A model generated the notes under the pieces. That model did no database searches. It had not been told where the DNA came from and saw nothing but the letters and a program-made list of their open reading frames with translations. DNA of 6,748 bases from Gammaproteobacteria bacterium (GTDB taxonomy: Bacteria > Pseudomonadota > Gammaproteobacteria > Steroidobacterales > GCA-2729495): positions 1 through 6,748 of the forward strand of contig JAHDYN010000102.1 of the NCBI GenBank assembly GCA_023383735.1, given 5' to 3'. Positions 1-5,786 of this stretch are shown one piece after another. Position numbers and translations under genes: made by a program. Position 1 is the stretch's first letter; each line of letters opens with the position of its first letter.

Positions 1-240
1 GCCGACTGCCGCATCATTCTCGGCGGCGGCGTGGGTGAGACCTATGTGCGCGCGACCAGTGCCGAAGCAGCGCTGCACGGGCAGCCAGCGGGCGAAGCGG
101 GCTTTGCCGCGGCTGCGGCGGCGGTCGTCGATGACTTCGACGCCGTGGAGGATCACCGCGCATCGGCAGCCTACCGCCGCCACATCGCCCAGGTCTATGT
201 ACGCCGTACCCTGGCCACAGCCCTCGCGCGGCTCGGCTGA
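1..240 (+). CDS. Molybdenum hydroxylase FAD-binding (medium) subunit, 3' end only
   Basis: This is the last 79 codons of a gene that begins before the window; frame 1 stays open from the first base to TGA at 238-240. The residues match the C-terminal domain of the FAD subunit of the CoxM / HcrB / XdhB family: a small Gly-rich stretch near the left edge (ILGGG), an Ala-rich helix, then the family's closing pattern D-x(3)-ED-x-RAS-x(2)-YRR-x(5)-V-x-VRR-x-L. In such enzymes this subunit binds FAD and passes electrons between the iron-sulfur clusters and the external acceptor or donor. The FAD-binding motifs lie upstream and cannot be seen, so neither can the extra [4Fe-4S] loop that would point to a 4-hydroxybenzoyl-CoA reductase. 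The next gene follows after 15 nt in the same operon. The family call rests on this tail plus the two downstream partner genes. Confidence 0.85.
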   Translation, partial: ADCRIILGGGVGETYVRATSAEAALHGQPAGEAGFAAAAAAVVDDFDAVEDHRASAAYRRHIAQVYVRRTLATALARLG

Positions 241-243
241 GAC

Positions 244-249
244 AGGAAG
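244..249 (+). promoter_or_regulatory. Shine-Dalgarno site of the iron-sulfur subunit gene
   Basis: AGGAAG sits 6 nt before the ATG at 256, inside the 15-nt gap after the FAD-subunit stop codon. It supports the 256 start, which also gives the usual N-terminal beta strand of the ferredoxin-like domain with no extra residues. Confidence 0.7.
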
Positions 250-255
250 TCGAAG

Positions 256-747
256 ATGAAAACCATCGAACTGCAGATCAATGGCGCCGCACATGAAGTC
301 TCGATCGAGGCTGATGAAACCCTGCTGCAGGTGCTGCGCAACCGCCTTGACCTGATCGGTACCAAGAAGGGCTGCGACTCCGGAGGCTGCGGCTGCTGTT
401 CGGTGCAGGTAGACGGCAAGGTCGTGTACTCCTGCATGATGTATGCGGCGGGTGCCGCCGGGAAAGCCATCACCACCATCGAGGGACTGGGTGACGGTGG
501 CACGACGCTCGATCCGCTGCAGCAGGCCTTCATCGATGCCGGTGCAGTGCAGTGCGGTTACTGCACGTGCGGCATGATCATGAACGCCAGCGAACTGCTC
601 GCCACCACCAAGAACCCGGACGAAGACCAGATCCGGCACGCGATCGCCGGCAACCTGTGCCGCTGCACGGGGTACACCAAGATTGTCGACGCCATCAAGC
701 TGGCGGCCACACGGATCGCCGGCCGGGCGATGGAGAGCCCCGAATGA
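256..747 (+). CDS. Molybdenum hydroxylase [2Fe-2S] (small) subunit
   Basis: A 163-residue protein of the CoxS / HcrC / XdhC-type family, of usual length. It would carry electrons between the molybdenum site and FAD through two [2Fe-2S] clusters, probably in the cytoplasm, since no signal peptide is seen. The N-terminal plant-ferredoxin domain supplies C40, C45, C48 and C60 in the pattern C-x4-C-x2-C-x11-C. The C-terminal four-helix domain supplies C100 and C103 (QCGYC) and C135 and C137 (GNLCRCTGY). Two further cysteines are odd: C47, where the family usually has a small residue such as Ala (G-x-CGAC), and C105, which replaces the near-invariant Pro of CTPGM to give CTCGM. The stop codon overlaps the start of the large-subunit gene in an ATGA, which suggests coupled translation. 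The family assignment is firm; the substrate of the complex is unknown. Confidence 0.96.
   Translation: MKTIELQINGAAHEVSIEADETLLQVLRNRLDLIGTKKGCDSGGCGCCSVQVDGKVVYSCMMYAAGAAGKAITTIEGLGDGGTTLDPLQQAFIDAGAVQCGYCTCGMIMNASELLATTKNPDEDQIRHAIAGNLCRCTGYTKIVDAIKLAATRIAGRAMESPE
732..737 (+). promoter_or_regulatory. Shine-Dalgarno site of the molybdopterin subunit gene, inside the upstream gene
   Basis: GGAGAG lies 6 nt before the ATG at 744, within the last codons of the iron-sulfur subunit gene. It selects 744 over the much longer upstream open frame, which back to 552 reads only as out-of-frame small-subunit sequence. Confidence 0.65.
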
Positions 748-3068
748 GCCTGATCGGAACAAGCCCGCAACGTCCCGACGCCTTCGACAAGGTCACCGGC
801 GGCAAAGGATTTCCGGTCAACGTCAAGCTGCCCGGCATGCTGCACGCCAAGCTGCTGCGCAGCCCCTACCCGCACGCCCGCATCCTCCGCATCGACACCA
901 GCGCCGCCGAAAAACTGCCGGGCGTGAAGGCCGTGCTGGTACCGTCCGAAGTACCGAAGCGCAAGTACACACCGGTGTACTTCGTGCCCGCGGCGGCCGG
1001 CAGCATGGTGCAGGACATGCTCATCATGAGCGATACGGTGCGCTTCGCCGGTCAGCCGGTGGCAGCCGTGGCAGCCACCTCGCTGCGCATCGCCGAACAG
1101 GCCATCGAACTCATCGAAGTCGACTATGAAGAGCTGCCTACCGTCTTCGATCCCGAAGAAGCGATGCAGCCCGGTGCACCGCAGTTGCATGAACACGCGG
1201 CAAACAACGTGGCCGTCAATCCGGTGATGGGATTTGGCGATCTCGACAAGGGTTTTGCCGAAGCCGACCACATCTTCGAGGGCGTGTACAGCAGCCACCG
1301 GGTGCATACCTGCTACATGGAGCCGCGCGTATGCATCGTGGACTGCGACCGGCAGGGAAACTACACCGTGCACTCGTCCACGCAGCACCTGTTTGGCGTC
1401 CGGGAAAAGCTCGCCTATGCGCTGGAGATCCCCGAGAGCAAGGTGCGTGTCATCAAGGCGCCCTACATCGGTGGCGGCTTCGGCGGCAAGCTGGACATCG
1501 GCTACATTGAGCCGGTCGCGGCCCTGCTGAGCAGGAAGACCGGCCGGCCGGTGCGCATCGAGCAGACGCGCCATGAAGACTTCATCAGTACGGCACGCCA
1601 CCCGATCAAGGTCTACCTGAAGACCGGCGTGAAGAAGGACGGCACCTTCACCGCCCGCCATGCAAGGAGCATCCTCGACACCGGCGCCCATGCCACGCAC
1701 GGCGCCGAGGTCATCAACGTCCACGGCGTGTTCGGCCTGCTGATGACCTATCGCTGCCCCAACAGCAAGTGGGAAGGCTATACGGTCTATACCAACAACA
1801 TGATCGGCGGCGGCTATCGCGGCTACGGCTCGCCGCAGGCCTGCTTTGCGGCTGAATCGCAGATCGACGAGATCTGCGAGCAACTCAAGCTCGATCCCAT
1901 CGAGTTCCGCCGCAAGAACGCCTGGCACGCCGGTGAACCGCATCCGATGGTCCCGGGCGTGACGCTCGACAGCTATGCCTTCGATGAGTGCCTGCAGAGC
2001 GGCGCCGAGCGCATCGGCTGGTCGCAGCGGAAAAAGGCCGACAGCGGCAGCGGCACGAAAAAGCGCGGCATGGGCTTTGCCTGCCAGCCGCTGTGGGTCA
2101 GCGGCTGCGTCGGCTTCCCGGATATCTACGAGCACTCGGGCGCCATCATCAAGCTCAACGTCGATGGCACCGCCGACCTCGCCATCGCCACGATGGACAT
2201 CGGCTCCGGCCAGACGACCACGCTCTGCCAGATAGCGGCTGAAGAACTCGGCCTGCCGATGGAGGCCGTGCGCATGGTGCAGAACTCCGACACCACCACC
2301 GTGCCGGTGGATGCGCCCACCCATGCCAGCCGCGCGACCTACAGTGCCGGCAACGCCGTGCAGGCTGCCGCGCGCACGGTCCGGGAACGCCTGCTGAAGG
2401 TCGCGGGCATCATGCTCGATATCAATCCGGAACAGCTTGCCGTGGCCAACGGCAGGGTCTCGGTCAAGGCCGATCCGAAGCGCTCGCTGAGCGTCGCCGA
2501 GGTCGTCACCCGCGCCGAATCTCCCTTCGTACAGCACGGCAAGAACGGCCCGGCACCGACCACGCTCGAGGAAAAGGGCACGATCATCGGCGTCTCCAGC
2601 CTCGCGCCGAAGAGCAATCCCTCGCCGGTATCGGTGGAGTTCGTCGAGGTCGAAGTGGATACGGAGACCGGCCAGGTACAGGTGCTGCGCGTGGTCTACG
2701 CGCACGACCTCGGCAAGCTGATCCACCGCAACGGCGCCGAAGGCCAGGTGGAGGGCGGCTTCCAGCAGGGCATGGGCTACGCGCTGATGGAAAACCTGCT
2801 GTTCGACCCGGTGTCCGGTTCCTGCCTGGCCGGTGACTTCCTTGACTACAAGATGCCGACCGCCGTGGAAATGCCGCGCGACATCCAGAGCATCTTCATC
2901 GAGTCCAATGAACCGAGCGGCCCCTTCGGTGCGAAGTCACTGTCGGAACCCTGCATCACGGTGCCCGCACCCGCGATCGCCAATGCGATCTACAACGCCA
3001 TCGGCGTGCGGATCCGCGAGCTGCCGATCACTCCGGAAAAGATACTGGCCGCACTCGGCAAGCTCTGA
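744..3068 (+). CDS. Molybdenum hydroxylase large subunit, molybdopterin-cytosine-dinucleotide binding
   Basis: A 774-residue catalytic subunit of the xanthine oxidase / CoxL / HcrA superfamily, of usual length. The N-terminal a/b-hammerhead domain (about 1-120) includes RSPYPHARI and a V-x-FAGQPVAAVAA stretch. The Mo-cofactor domains follow: GGGFGGK at 243-249, GGGYRGYGSPQ at 355-365, MDIGSGQTT at 484-492, and GPFGAKSLSEP near the C-terminus. E735 of that last motif aligns with the Glu that acts as base in xanthine-oxidase-type enzymes. The 355-365 loop resembles the FRGFG-x-PQ type and not the AYRCSFR active-site loop of form I CO dehydrogenase, so CO oxidation is unlikely. GAKSLSEP differs from the common GAKGVGEP. 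The substrate may be an aromatic acyl-CoA, N-heterocycle, purine or aldehyde; nothing here decides. The start is set by the ATGA overlap and an SD site. The gene ends 20 bases before the next promoter. Confidence 0.95.
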   Translation: MSLIGTSPQRPDAFDKVTGGKGFPVNVKLPGMLHAKLLRSPYPHARILRIDTSAAEKLPGVKAVLVPSEVPKRKYTPVYFVPAAAGSMVQDMLIMSDTVRFAGQPVAAVAATSLRIAEQAIELIEVDYEELPTVFDPEEAMQPGAPQLHEHAANNVAVNPVMGFGDLDKGFAEADHIFEGVYSSHRVHTCYMEPRVCIVDCDRQGNYTVHSSTQHLFGVREKLAYALEIPESKVRVIKAPYIGGGFGGKLDIGYIEPVAALLSRKTGRPVRIEQTRHEDFISTARHPIKVYLKTGVKKDGTFTARHARSILDTGAHATHGAEVINVHGVFGLLMTYRCPNSKWEGYTVYTNNMIGGGYRGYGSPQACFAAESQIDEICEQLKLDPIEFRRKNAWHAGEPHPMVPGVTLDSYAFDECLQSGAERIGWSQRKKADSGSGTKKRGMGFACQPLWVSGCVGFPDIYEHSGAIIKLNVDGTADLAIATMDIGSGQTTTLCQIAAEELGLPMEAVRMVQNSDTTTVPVDAPTHASRATYSAGNAVQAAARTVRERLLKVAGIMLDINPEQLAVANGRVSVKADPKRSLSVAEVVTRAESPFVQHGKNGPAPTTLEEKGTIIGVSSLAPKSNPSPVSVEFVEVEVDTETGQVQVLRVVYAHDLGKLIHRNGAEGQVEGGFQQGMGYALMENLLFDPVSGSCLAGDFLDYKMPTAVEMPRDIQSIFIESNEPSGPFGAKSLSEPCITVPAPAIANAIYNAIGVRIRELPITPEKILAALGKL

Positions 3069-3088
3069 GGGCACCCCATAGCCAAGCC

Positions 3089-3116
3089 TTGACTGCGTTG
3101 CGCAACGCGCTACACT
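3089..3116 (+). promoter_or_regulatory. Sigma-70-type promoter of the higBA operon
   Basis: TTGACT (3089-3094) and TACACT (3111-3116) match the -35 and -10 consensus at five and four of six positions and are 16 bp apart. It lies in the 56-base gap between the molybdenum hydroxylase operon and the toxin gene. Transcription should begin near 3122-3125, which coincides with the toxin's GTG start. No promoter this good was seen elsewhere in the window. Confidence 0.75.
3095..3108. promoter_or_regulatory. Perfect 14-bp palindrome in the promoter spacer, probable HigA operator
   Basis: GCGTTGCGCAACGC equals its own reverse complement and fills 14 of the 16 bases between the -35 and -10 boxes. HigA-type antitoxins are dimeric helix-turn-helix repressors that bind palindromes overlapping their own promoter. 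The placement therefore strongly suggests the autoregulatory operator. The repeat is seen directly; the binding is inferred. Confidence 0.65.
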
Positions 3117-3124
3117 GGTGCCCG

Positions 3125-3403
3125 GTGATCAAGTCATTCAAGCACAAGGGGCTGGCGGAGTTCTTCGATTCCGGCTCGACCCGCGGCATCAAGGCGGCGC
3201 ATGCCAGGAAGCTGCGCATGCAGTTGGCTGCGATGGATACGGCTACAGTCATTGAAGACATGAACATCCCCGGGTATCGCCTTCATCCATTGAAAGGTGA
3301 TCGCAAGGGCCTCTGGTCCATTACGGTCAGCGGGAACTGGCGCGTTACGTTCGGGTTCACGGACGGAAACGCCTATATCGTCAATTACGAGGACTATCAC
3401 TAA
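3125..3403 (+). CDS. higB: HigB-type toxin, RelE-superfamily ribosome-dependent mRNA endonuclease
   Basis: A 92-residue protein of the HigB / plasmid maintenance killer family, whose members cut mRNA in the ribosomal A site and stop translation when the antitoxin is lost. From the GTG at 3125 it aligns end to end, without gaps, with the 92-residue HigB of plasmid Rts1 as I remember that sequence: IKSFKHKGL at the N-terminus, LHPLKGDR at 53-60, WSITV, NWR-x-TF, and NYEDYH at the very C-terminus. H54, K57, R73, Y91 and H92, positions tied to activity or conserved in that family, are all present, so the toxin looks intact. An in-frame TTG at 3089 would add 12 residues foreign to the family and lies within the -35 box, so it was rejected. 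No SD site precedes the GTG. Toxin comes before antitoxin, as is usual for hig loci, with a 1-nt overlap. Confidence 0.93.
   Translation: MIKSFKHKGLAEFFDSGSTRGIKAAHARKLRMQLAAMDTATVIEDMNIPGYRLHPLKGDRKGLWSITVSGNWRVTFGFTDGNAYIVNYEDYH
3389..3393 (+). promoter_or_regulatory. Shine-Dalgarno site of higA, inside higB
   Basis: GAGGA ends 9 nt before the higA ATG and lies within the last codons of the toxin gene. The antitoxin thus has a clear SD site whereas the toxin has none, which would favour antitoxin synthesis. Confidence 0.55.
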
Positions 3404-3696
3404 TGGCCATACACAACCCTCCTCATCCAGGCGAGTTCATTCAGGCAACGTACATGGAGCCTTTTGGGGTTAGCTGCCGGTCTTTGGCTGAGCATCTTGA
3501 CGTGGCGGCCTCTACGCTCAACCGCATACTCAAGCAGCAAAGTGGCGTGAGCCCTGAAATGGCTCTGCGTCTTGCCAAAGTGCTGGGTCGCTCCCCGGAA
3601 AGCTGGCTGGCAATGCAGGACGCCTATGACCTTGGTGTGGCCATGAAAACGGTCAAGTTGTCCGGCGTACAGCGTCTAAATCTCGACGCCGAATAA
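3403..3696 (+). CDS. higA: HigA-type antitoxin, XRE-family helix-turn-helix repressor
   Basis: A 97-residue antidote of the HigA / VapI family that should bind and neutralise HigB and repress the shared promoter. The N-terminus has the family hallmark HPGEFI (8-13), followed by the helix-turn-helix: S27-L32 as the second helix, a turn at D33-V34, and A36-L43 as the recognition helix. Then come SPEMALRLAKVLG and SPESWL with Q72 and YDL at 75-77, all typical of the family. Its A of ATG is the last base of the higB stop codon (TAATG), so the two are translationally coupled. The codons use more A/T at third positions than the hydroxylase genes, which hints at separate origin. It is complete and in frame with no sign of decay. 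Confidence 0.94.
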   Translation: MAIHNPPHPGEFIQATYMEPFGVSCRSLAEHLDVAASTLNRILKQQSGVSPEMALRLAKVLGRSPESWLAMQDAYDLGVAMKTVKLSGVQRLNLDAE

Positions 3697-3706
3697 CGAT
3701 TCGTAT

Positions 3707-3732
3707 GCGGCTGGGGGTCGCGCCTCAGCCGC
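3707..3732 (+). other. Strong GC-rich stem-loop between higA and the protease gene
   Basis: Arms at 3707-3716 and 3723-3732 pair over 10 bp, with nine Watson-Crick pairs and one G-U pair, around a 6-base loop. It begins 10 bases after the higA stop. No T-run follows (the next bases are CAATGTCG), so it is not a standard intrinsic terminator. It could attenuate read-through, protect the 3' end of the higBA message, or shape the leader of the protease mRNA. Confidence 0.5.
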
Positions 3733-3756
3733 CAATGTCGATTGGGCCACCGGGCC

Positions 3757-3761
3757 GAGGA
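3757..3761 (+). promoter_or_regulatory. Shine-Dalgarno site of the protease gene
   Basis: GAGGA lies 6 nt before the ATG at 3768. It decides this start over in-frame ATGs at 3705 and 3735, which have no SD site and would put Pro/Gly-rich residues in front of the signal peptide. Confidence 0.65.
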
Positions 3762-3767
3762 CCAACG

Positions 3768-5786
3768 ATGACACGTCCGCGAATCTGCTTGTGCCAGCGA
3801 TCCGCCTTGTTGTTGATGATATTGGCTTGCTTTGCGGTCGTTGCCGGCCAATCAGCAGATGCTGCACCGGACACTGCCGAACTGCAAAAGCGGGTGCGCG
3901 CGGCCACATTCGAAGTGGTCATGCGCAAGCCGGATCAGGATACGCTGTCCTATGAGAAGCCGCTGCCGCTGGAGCTGCTGCCTTTCGCCGAGCGCAACGA
4001 CAAGTGGCTGCCCATAGGTACTGCATTTGCCATTGGCCCGAATACCTTTGTATCAGCGGGACATGTGATGGCCGCCGGTGTCGGCAGCCAGTTTGGCGTA
4101 CCGTCGCTTCGAGACGCCAACGGCAGCGTGTATCCGGTTGATCGGGTCCTCAAGTTCTCGCTGCATGAAGATTTCATGGTTTTCAGTGTGGTGGGAGCGC
4201 CTCTGGTGCGCCCACTGGAGACCAGCGCAACCAACGCAATCGATGACACCGTATTTGCCGTCGGAAATGCGCTTGGTGACGGCGTCGTAATTCGCGACGG
4301 GCTGTTGACTTCAATGACACCGGAAGATCAGGACGGACGGTGGGAATGGCTGAGGTTTTCGGCCGCTACCTCACCCGGGAACAGCGGCGGGCCGTTGCTC
4401 GACGCGCAAGGACGCGCGATCGGAATCGTGATCGCGCGGTCGCCAGGCGAAAATCTGAATTTCGCGTTACCGATCGTGCGAGTGACTGCCGACCCCGGGC
4501 GGGTCGCGGCATTCGACGTCAGAAGTTCCTTCCAACTGCCGGTACTGAACAAGGCCCTGGTGGCGAACTACAGGGACACATTCGACCTGCCACAGCCTTA
4601 TTCGGAATTCGCTCGGCGGTGGCTCGCGTCGCGACTCGACTACTATACGAGAGAGCGCGACCGGCTATTGGCAGATCAGGCGGACGAGCTCTTCCCGCGA
4701 GGCAAGGCCGCAAAGCTGCTTGCAATGGACAAACGTCCGAAGACGCCCGCGCTGGTGACTCAGACCGATGATCATTCCTGGGAAGCGAATACTGGCGATG
4801 AGGCAGACAATACGGATTTGCCGGGCGAAGGCCGGGTTACCCTGCGCTTCGTCGGTGGGACGGGACTGTTCGAATTGAGGCGTCCTGACGCGGCCAGCGA
4901 CGACGACTTTTATTCGGACTCCCGCACAGCAATGGATATGTTGCTCAAGGGCATGAAGATCAACCGGCTTGTTGGCCCCCAGTCGATCCGTGTAACGTCG
5001 GCCGGCCCCGCGCAGCGGGAATCACCGTTCGTTGACGAGTTCGGTCGCAAGTGGCAATCGCGTTCATGGCCCATGAGCTATATGGACGCCGAGGTACTCT
5101 CGCTGTGGCTGCCGGTACCGAACGGCTATGTCGGCATGCTGCAACTTGTGCCGTCGTCGAACCGTGAATTGGCGACTGCAGAATTGCAGCTGCTCGCCAA
5201 TTACTTTCAGGCGCCTTACCGCGGAACACTTCCCCAGTGGAAGGCCTTCCTCGCACGTCGAGCGCTGCGACCGGCCACCTTTGAAGAAATCGAGATACTC
5301 CATTCTCCGGACAAGGGACTGCATTATGAGTCGCCACGGCTCACGTTTGCCGTACCGCCTGACATGTTGAAGATCAGCGGTGAGAGCCAGCTCAGACTGG
5401 ACATGGTGTACCTGATGGATGACGACAAGCTGGCATGGGACGTCGGCGGGATCGCACTCCTGGCCGACGGCGGGGGCAAGTCTTACGTGGCCGCATACCG
5501 TCAACCGCGACCCGCAAAGGAAGCAGGCAAGGAACTGTTGCAACGCTGGGACGACATGGCGAACCACAGCAAGGAATTTGACGGCACCCTCGGCCATGAC
5601 GGCACCTTGAAGGCGTTTTGGGTGAAGGCCTCGGCGGGGATGGCCCCGGCAGCAAATGATTCATCGGATCTCCCGGTGGCCGTCCTTTACGAACTGGTTT
5701 ATCGGACGAACGAGACCATCCTGCCGCGCGATCTGGAGTTCCGGCGGCGGCAGCTCATGGAAGGCATCAAGGTCATGGAGCGCTGA
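3768..5786 (+). CDS. Exported trypsin/HtrA-fold serine protease with large uncharacterised C-terminal region
   Basis: A 672-residue protein. Residues 1-32 form a signal peptide: R3 and R5, a hydrophobic core around L14-V25, and A30-D31-A32 as the likely cleavage site, which places the mature enzyme in the periplasm or outside. Residues about 60-240 are a trypsin-like/DegP-type domain with the triad H99 (SAGHV), D135 (HEDF) and S206 (SPGNSGGPLLD), then GIVIA and NFALPI as in HtrA proteases. The mature part has no cysteine. The remaining 430 residues have no PDZ domain or other family I recognise; they alternate strand-like segments with a charged helix near 285-320 and end in a basic helix. 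No substrate can be named. The stop touches the start of the next exported protein, so the pair is likely one operon. No convincing promoter was found upstream. The protease call is firm; the role is unknown. Confidence 0.88.
   Translation: MTRPRICLCQRSALLLMILACFAVVAGQSADAAPDTAELQKRVRAATFEVVMRKPDQDTLSYEKPLPLELLPFAERNDKWLPIGTAFAIGPNTFVSAGHVMAAGVGSQFGVPSLRDANGSVYPVDRVLKFSLHEDFMVFSVVGAPLVRPLETSATNAIDDTVFAVGNALGDGVVIRDGLLTSMTPEDQDGRWEWLRFSAATSPGNSGGPLLDAQGRAIGIVIARSPGENLNFALPIVRVTADPGRVAAFDVRSSFQLPVLNKALVANYRDTFDLPQPYSEFARRWLASRLDYYTRERDRLLADQADELFPRGKAAKLLAMDKRPKTPALVTQTDDHSWEANTGDEADNTDLPGEGRVTLRFVGGTGLFELRRPDAASDDDFYSDSRTAMDMLLKGMKINRLVGPQSIRVTSAGPAQRESPFVDEFGRKWQSRSWPMSYMDAEVLSLWLPVPNGYVGMLQLVPSSNRELATAELQLLANYFQAPYRGTLPQWKAFLARRALRPATFEEIEILHSPDKGLHYESPRLTFAVPPDMLKISGESQLRLDMVYLMDDDKLAWDVGGIALLADGGGKSYVAAYRQPRPAKEAGKELLQRWDDMANHSKEFDGTLGHDGTLKAFWVKASAGMAPAANDSSDLPVAVLYELVYRTNETILPRDLEFRRRQLMEGIKVMER
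5777..5780 (+). promoter_or_regulatory. Shine-Dalgarno site of the TonB-domain gene, inside the protease gene
   Basis: GGAG sits 6 nt before the ATG at 5787, within the last protease codons, and supports a start directly after the protease stop codon. Confidence 0.5.

Noticed and set aside
552..743. Upstream extension of the large-subunit frame to 552
   Set aside because: The added 64 residues are the iron-sulfur subunit read in the wrong frame and bear no family similarity; the ATG at 744 has an SD site and an ATGA overlap.
558..2726. Very long open frame of 722 codons on the minus strand
   Set aside because: It is antisense to the molybdopterin subunit gene, whose motifs are clear. Its His/Arg/Ala/Gly-rich sequence has no recognisable motif, and long shadow frames are expected in GC-rich coding DNA.
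3089..3124. TTG start for higB at 3089
   Set aside because: This TTG is the first half of the -35 box, and the 12 extra residues do not occur in HigB proteins of this length.
3134..3400. Minus-strand frame of 88 codons opposite higB
   Set aside because: It is a shadow of higB, with no SD site and no recognisable domain.
3705..3767. N-terminal extension of the protease from ATG 3705 or 3735
   Set aside because: There is no SD site, the first ATG lies at the edge of the hairpin, and the added residues would precede a normal signal peptide.
3816..3830. Lipobox (ILAC) in the protease signal peptide
   Set aside because: Leu at -2 is atypical and the Cys is inside the hydrophobic core, followed by FAVV; a standard signal peptidase I site A-D-A fits better.
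3989..4000. GCGCAACG resembling half of the HigA palindrome inside the protease gene
   Set aside because: It is a short, incomplete match inside coding sequence with no symmetric partner, and is likely chance.
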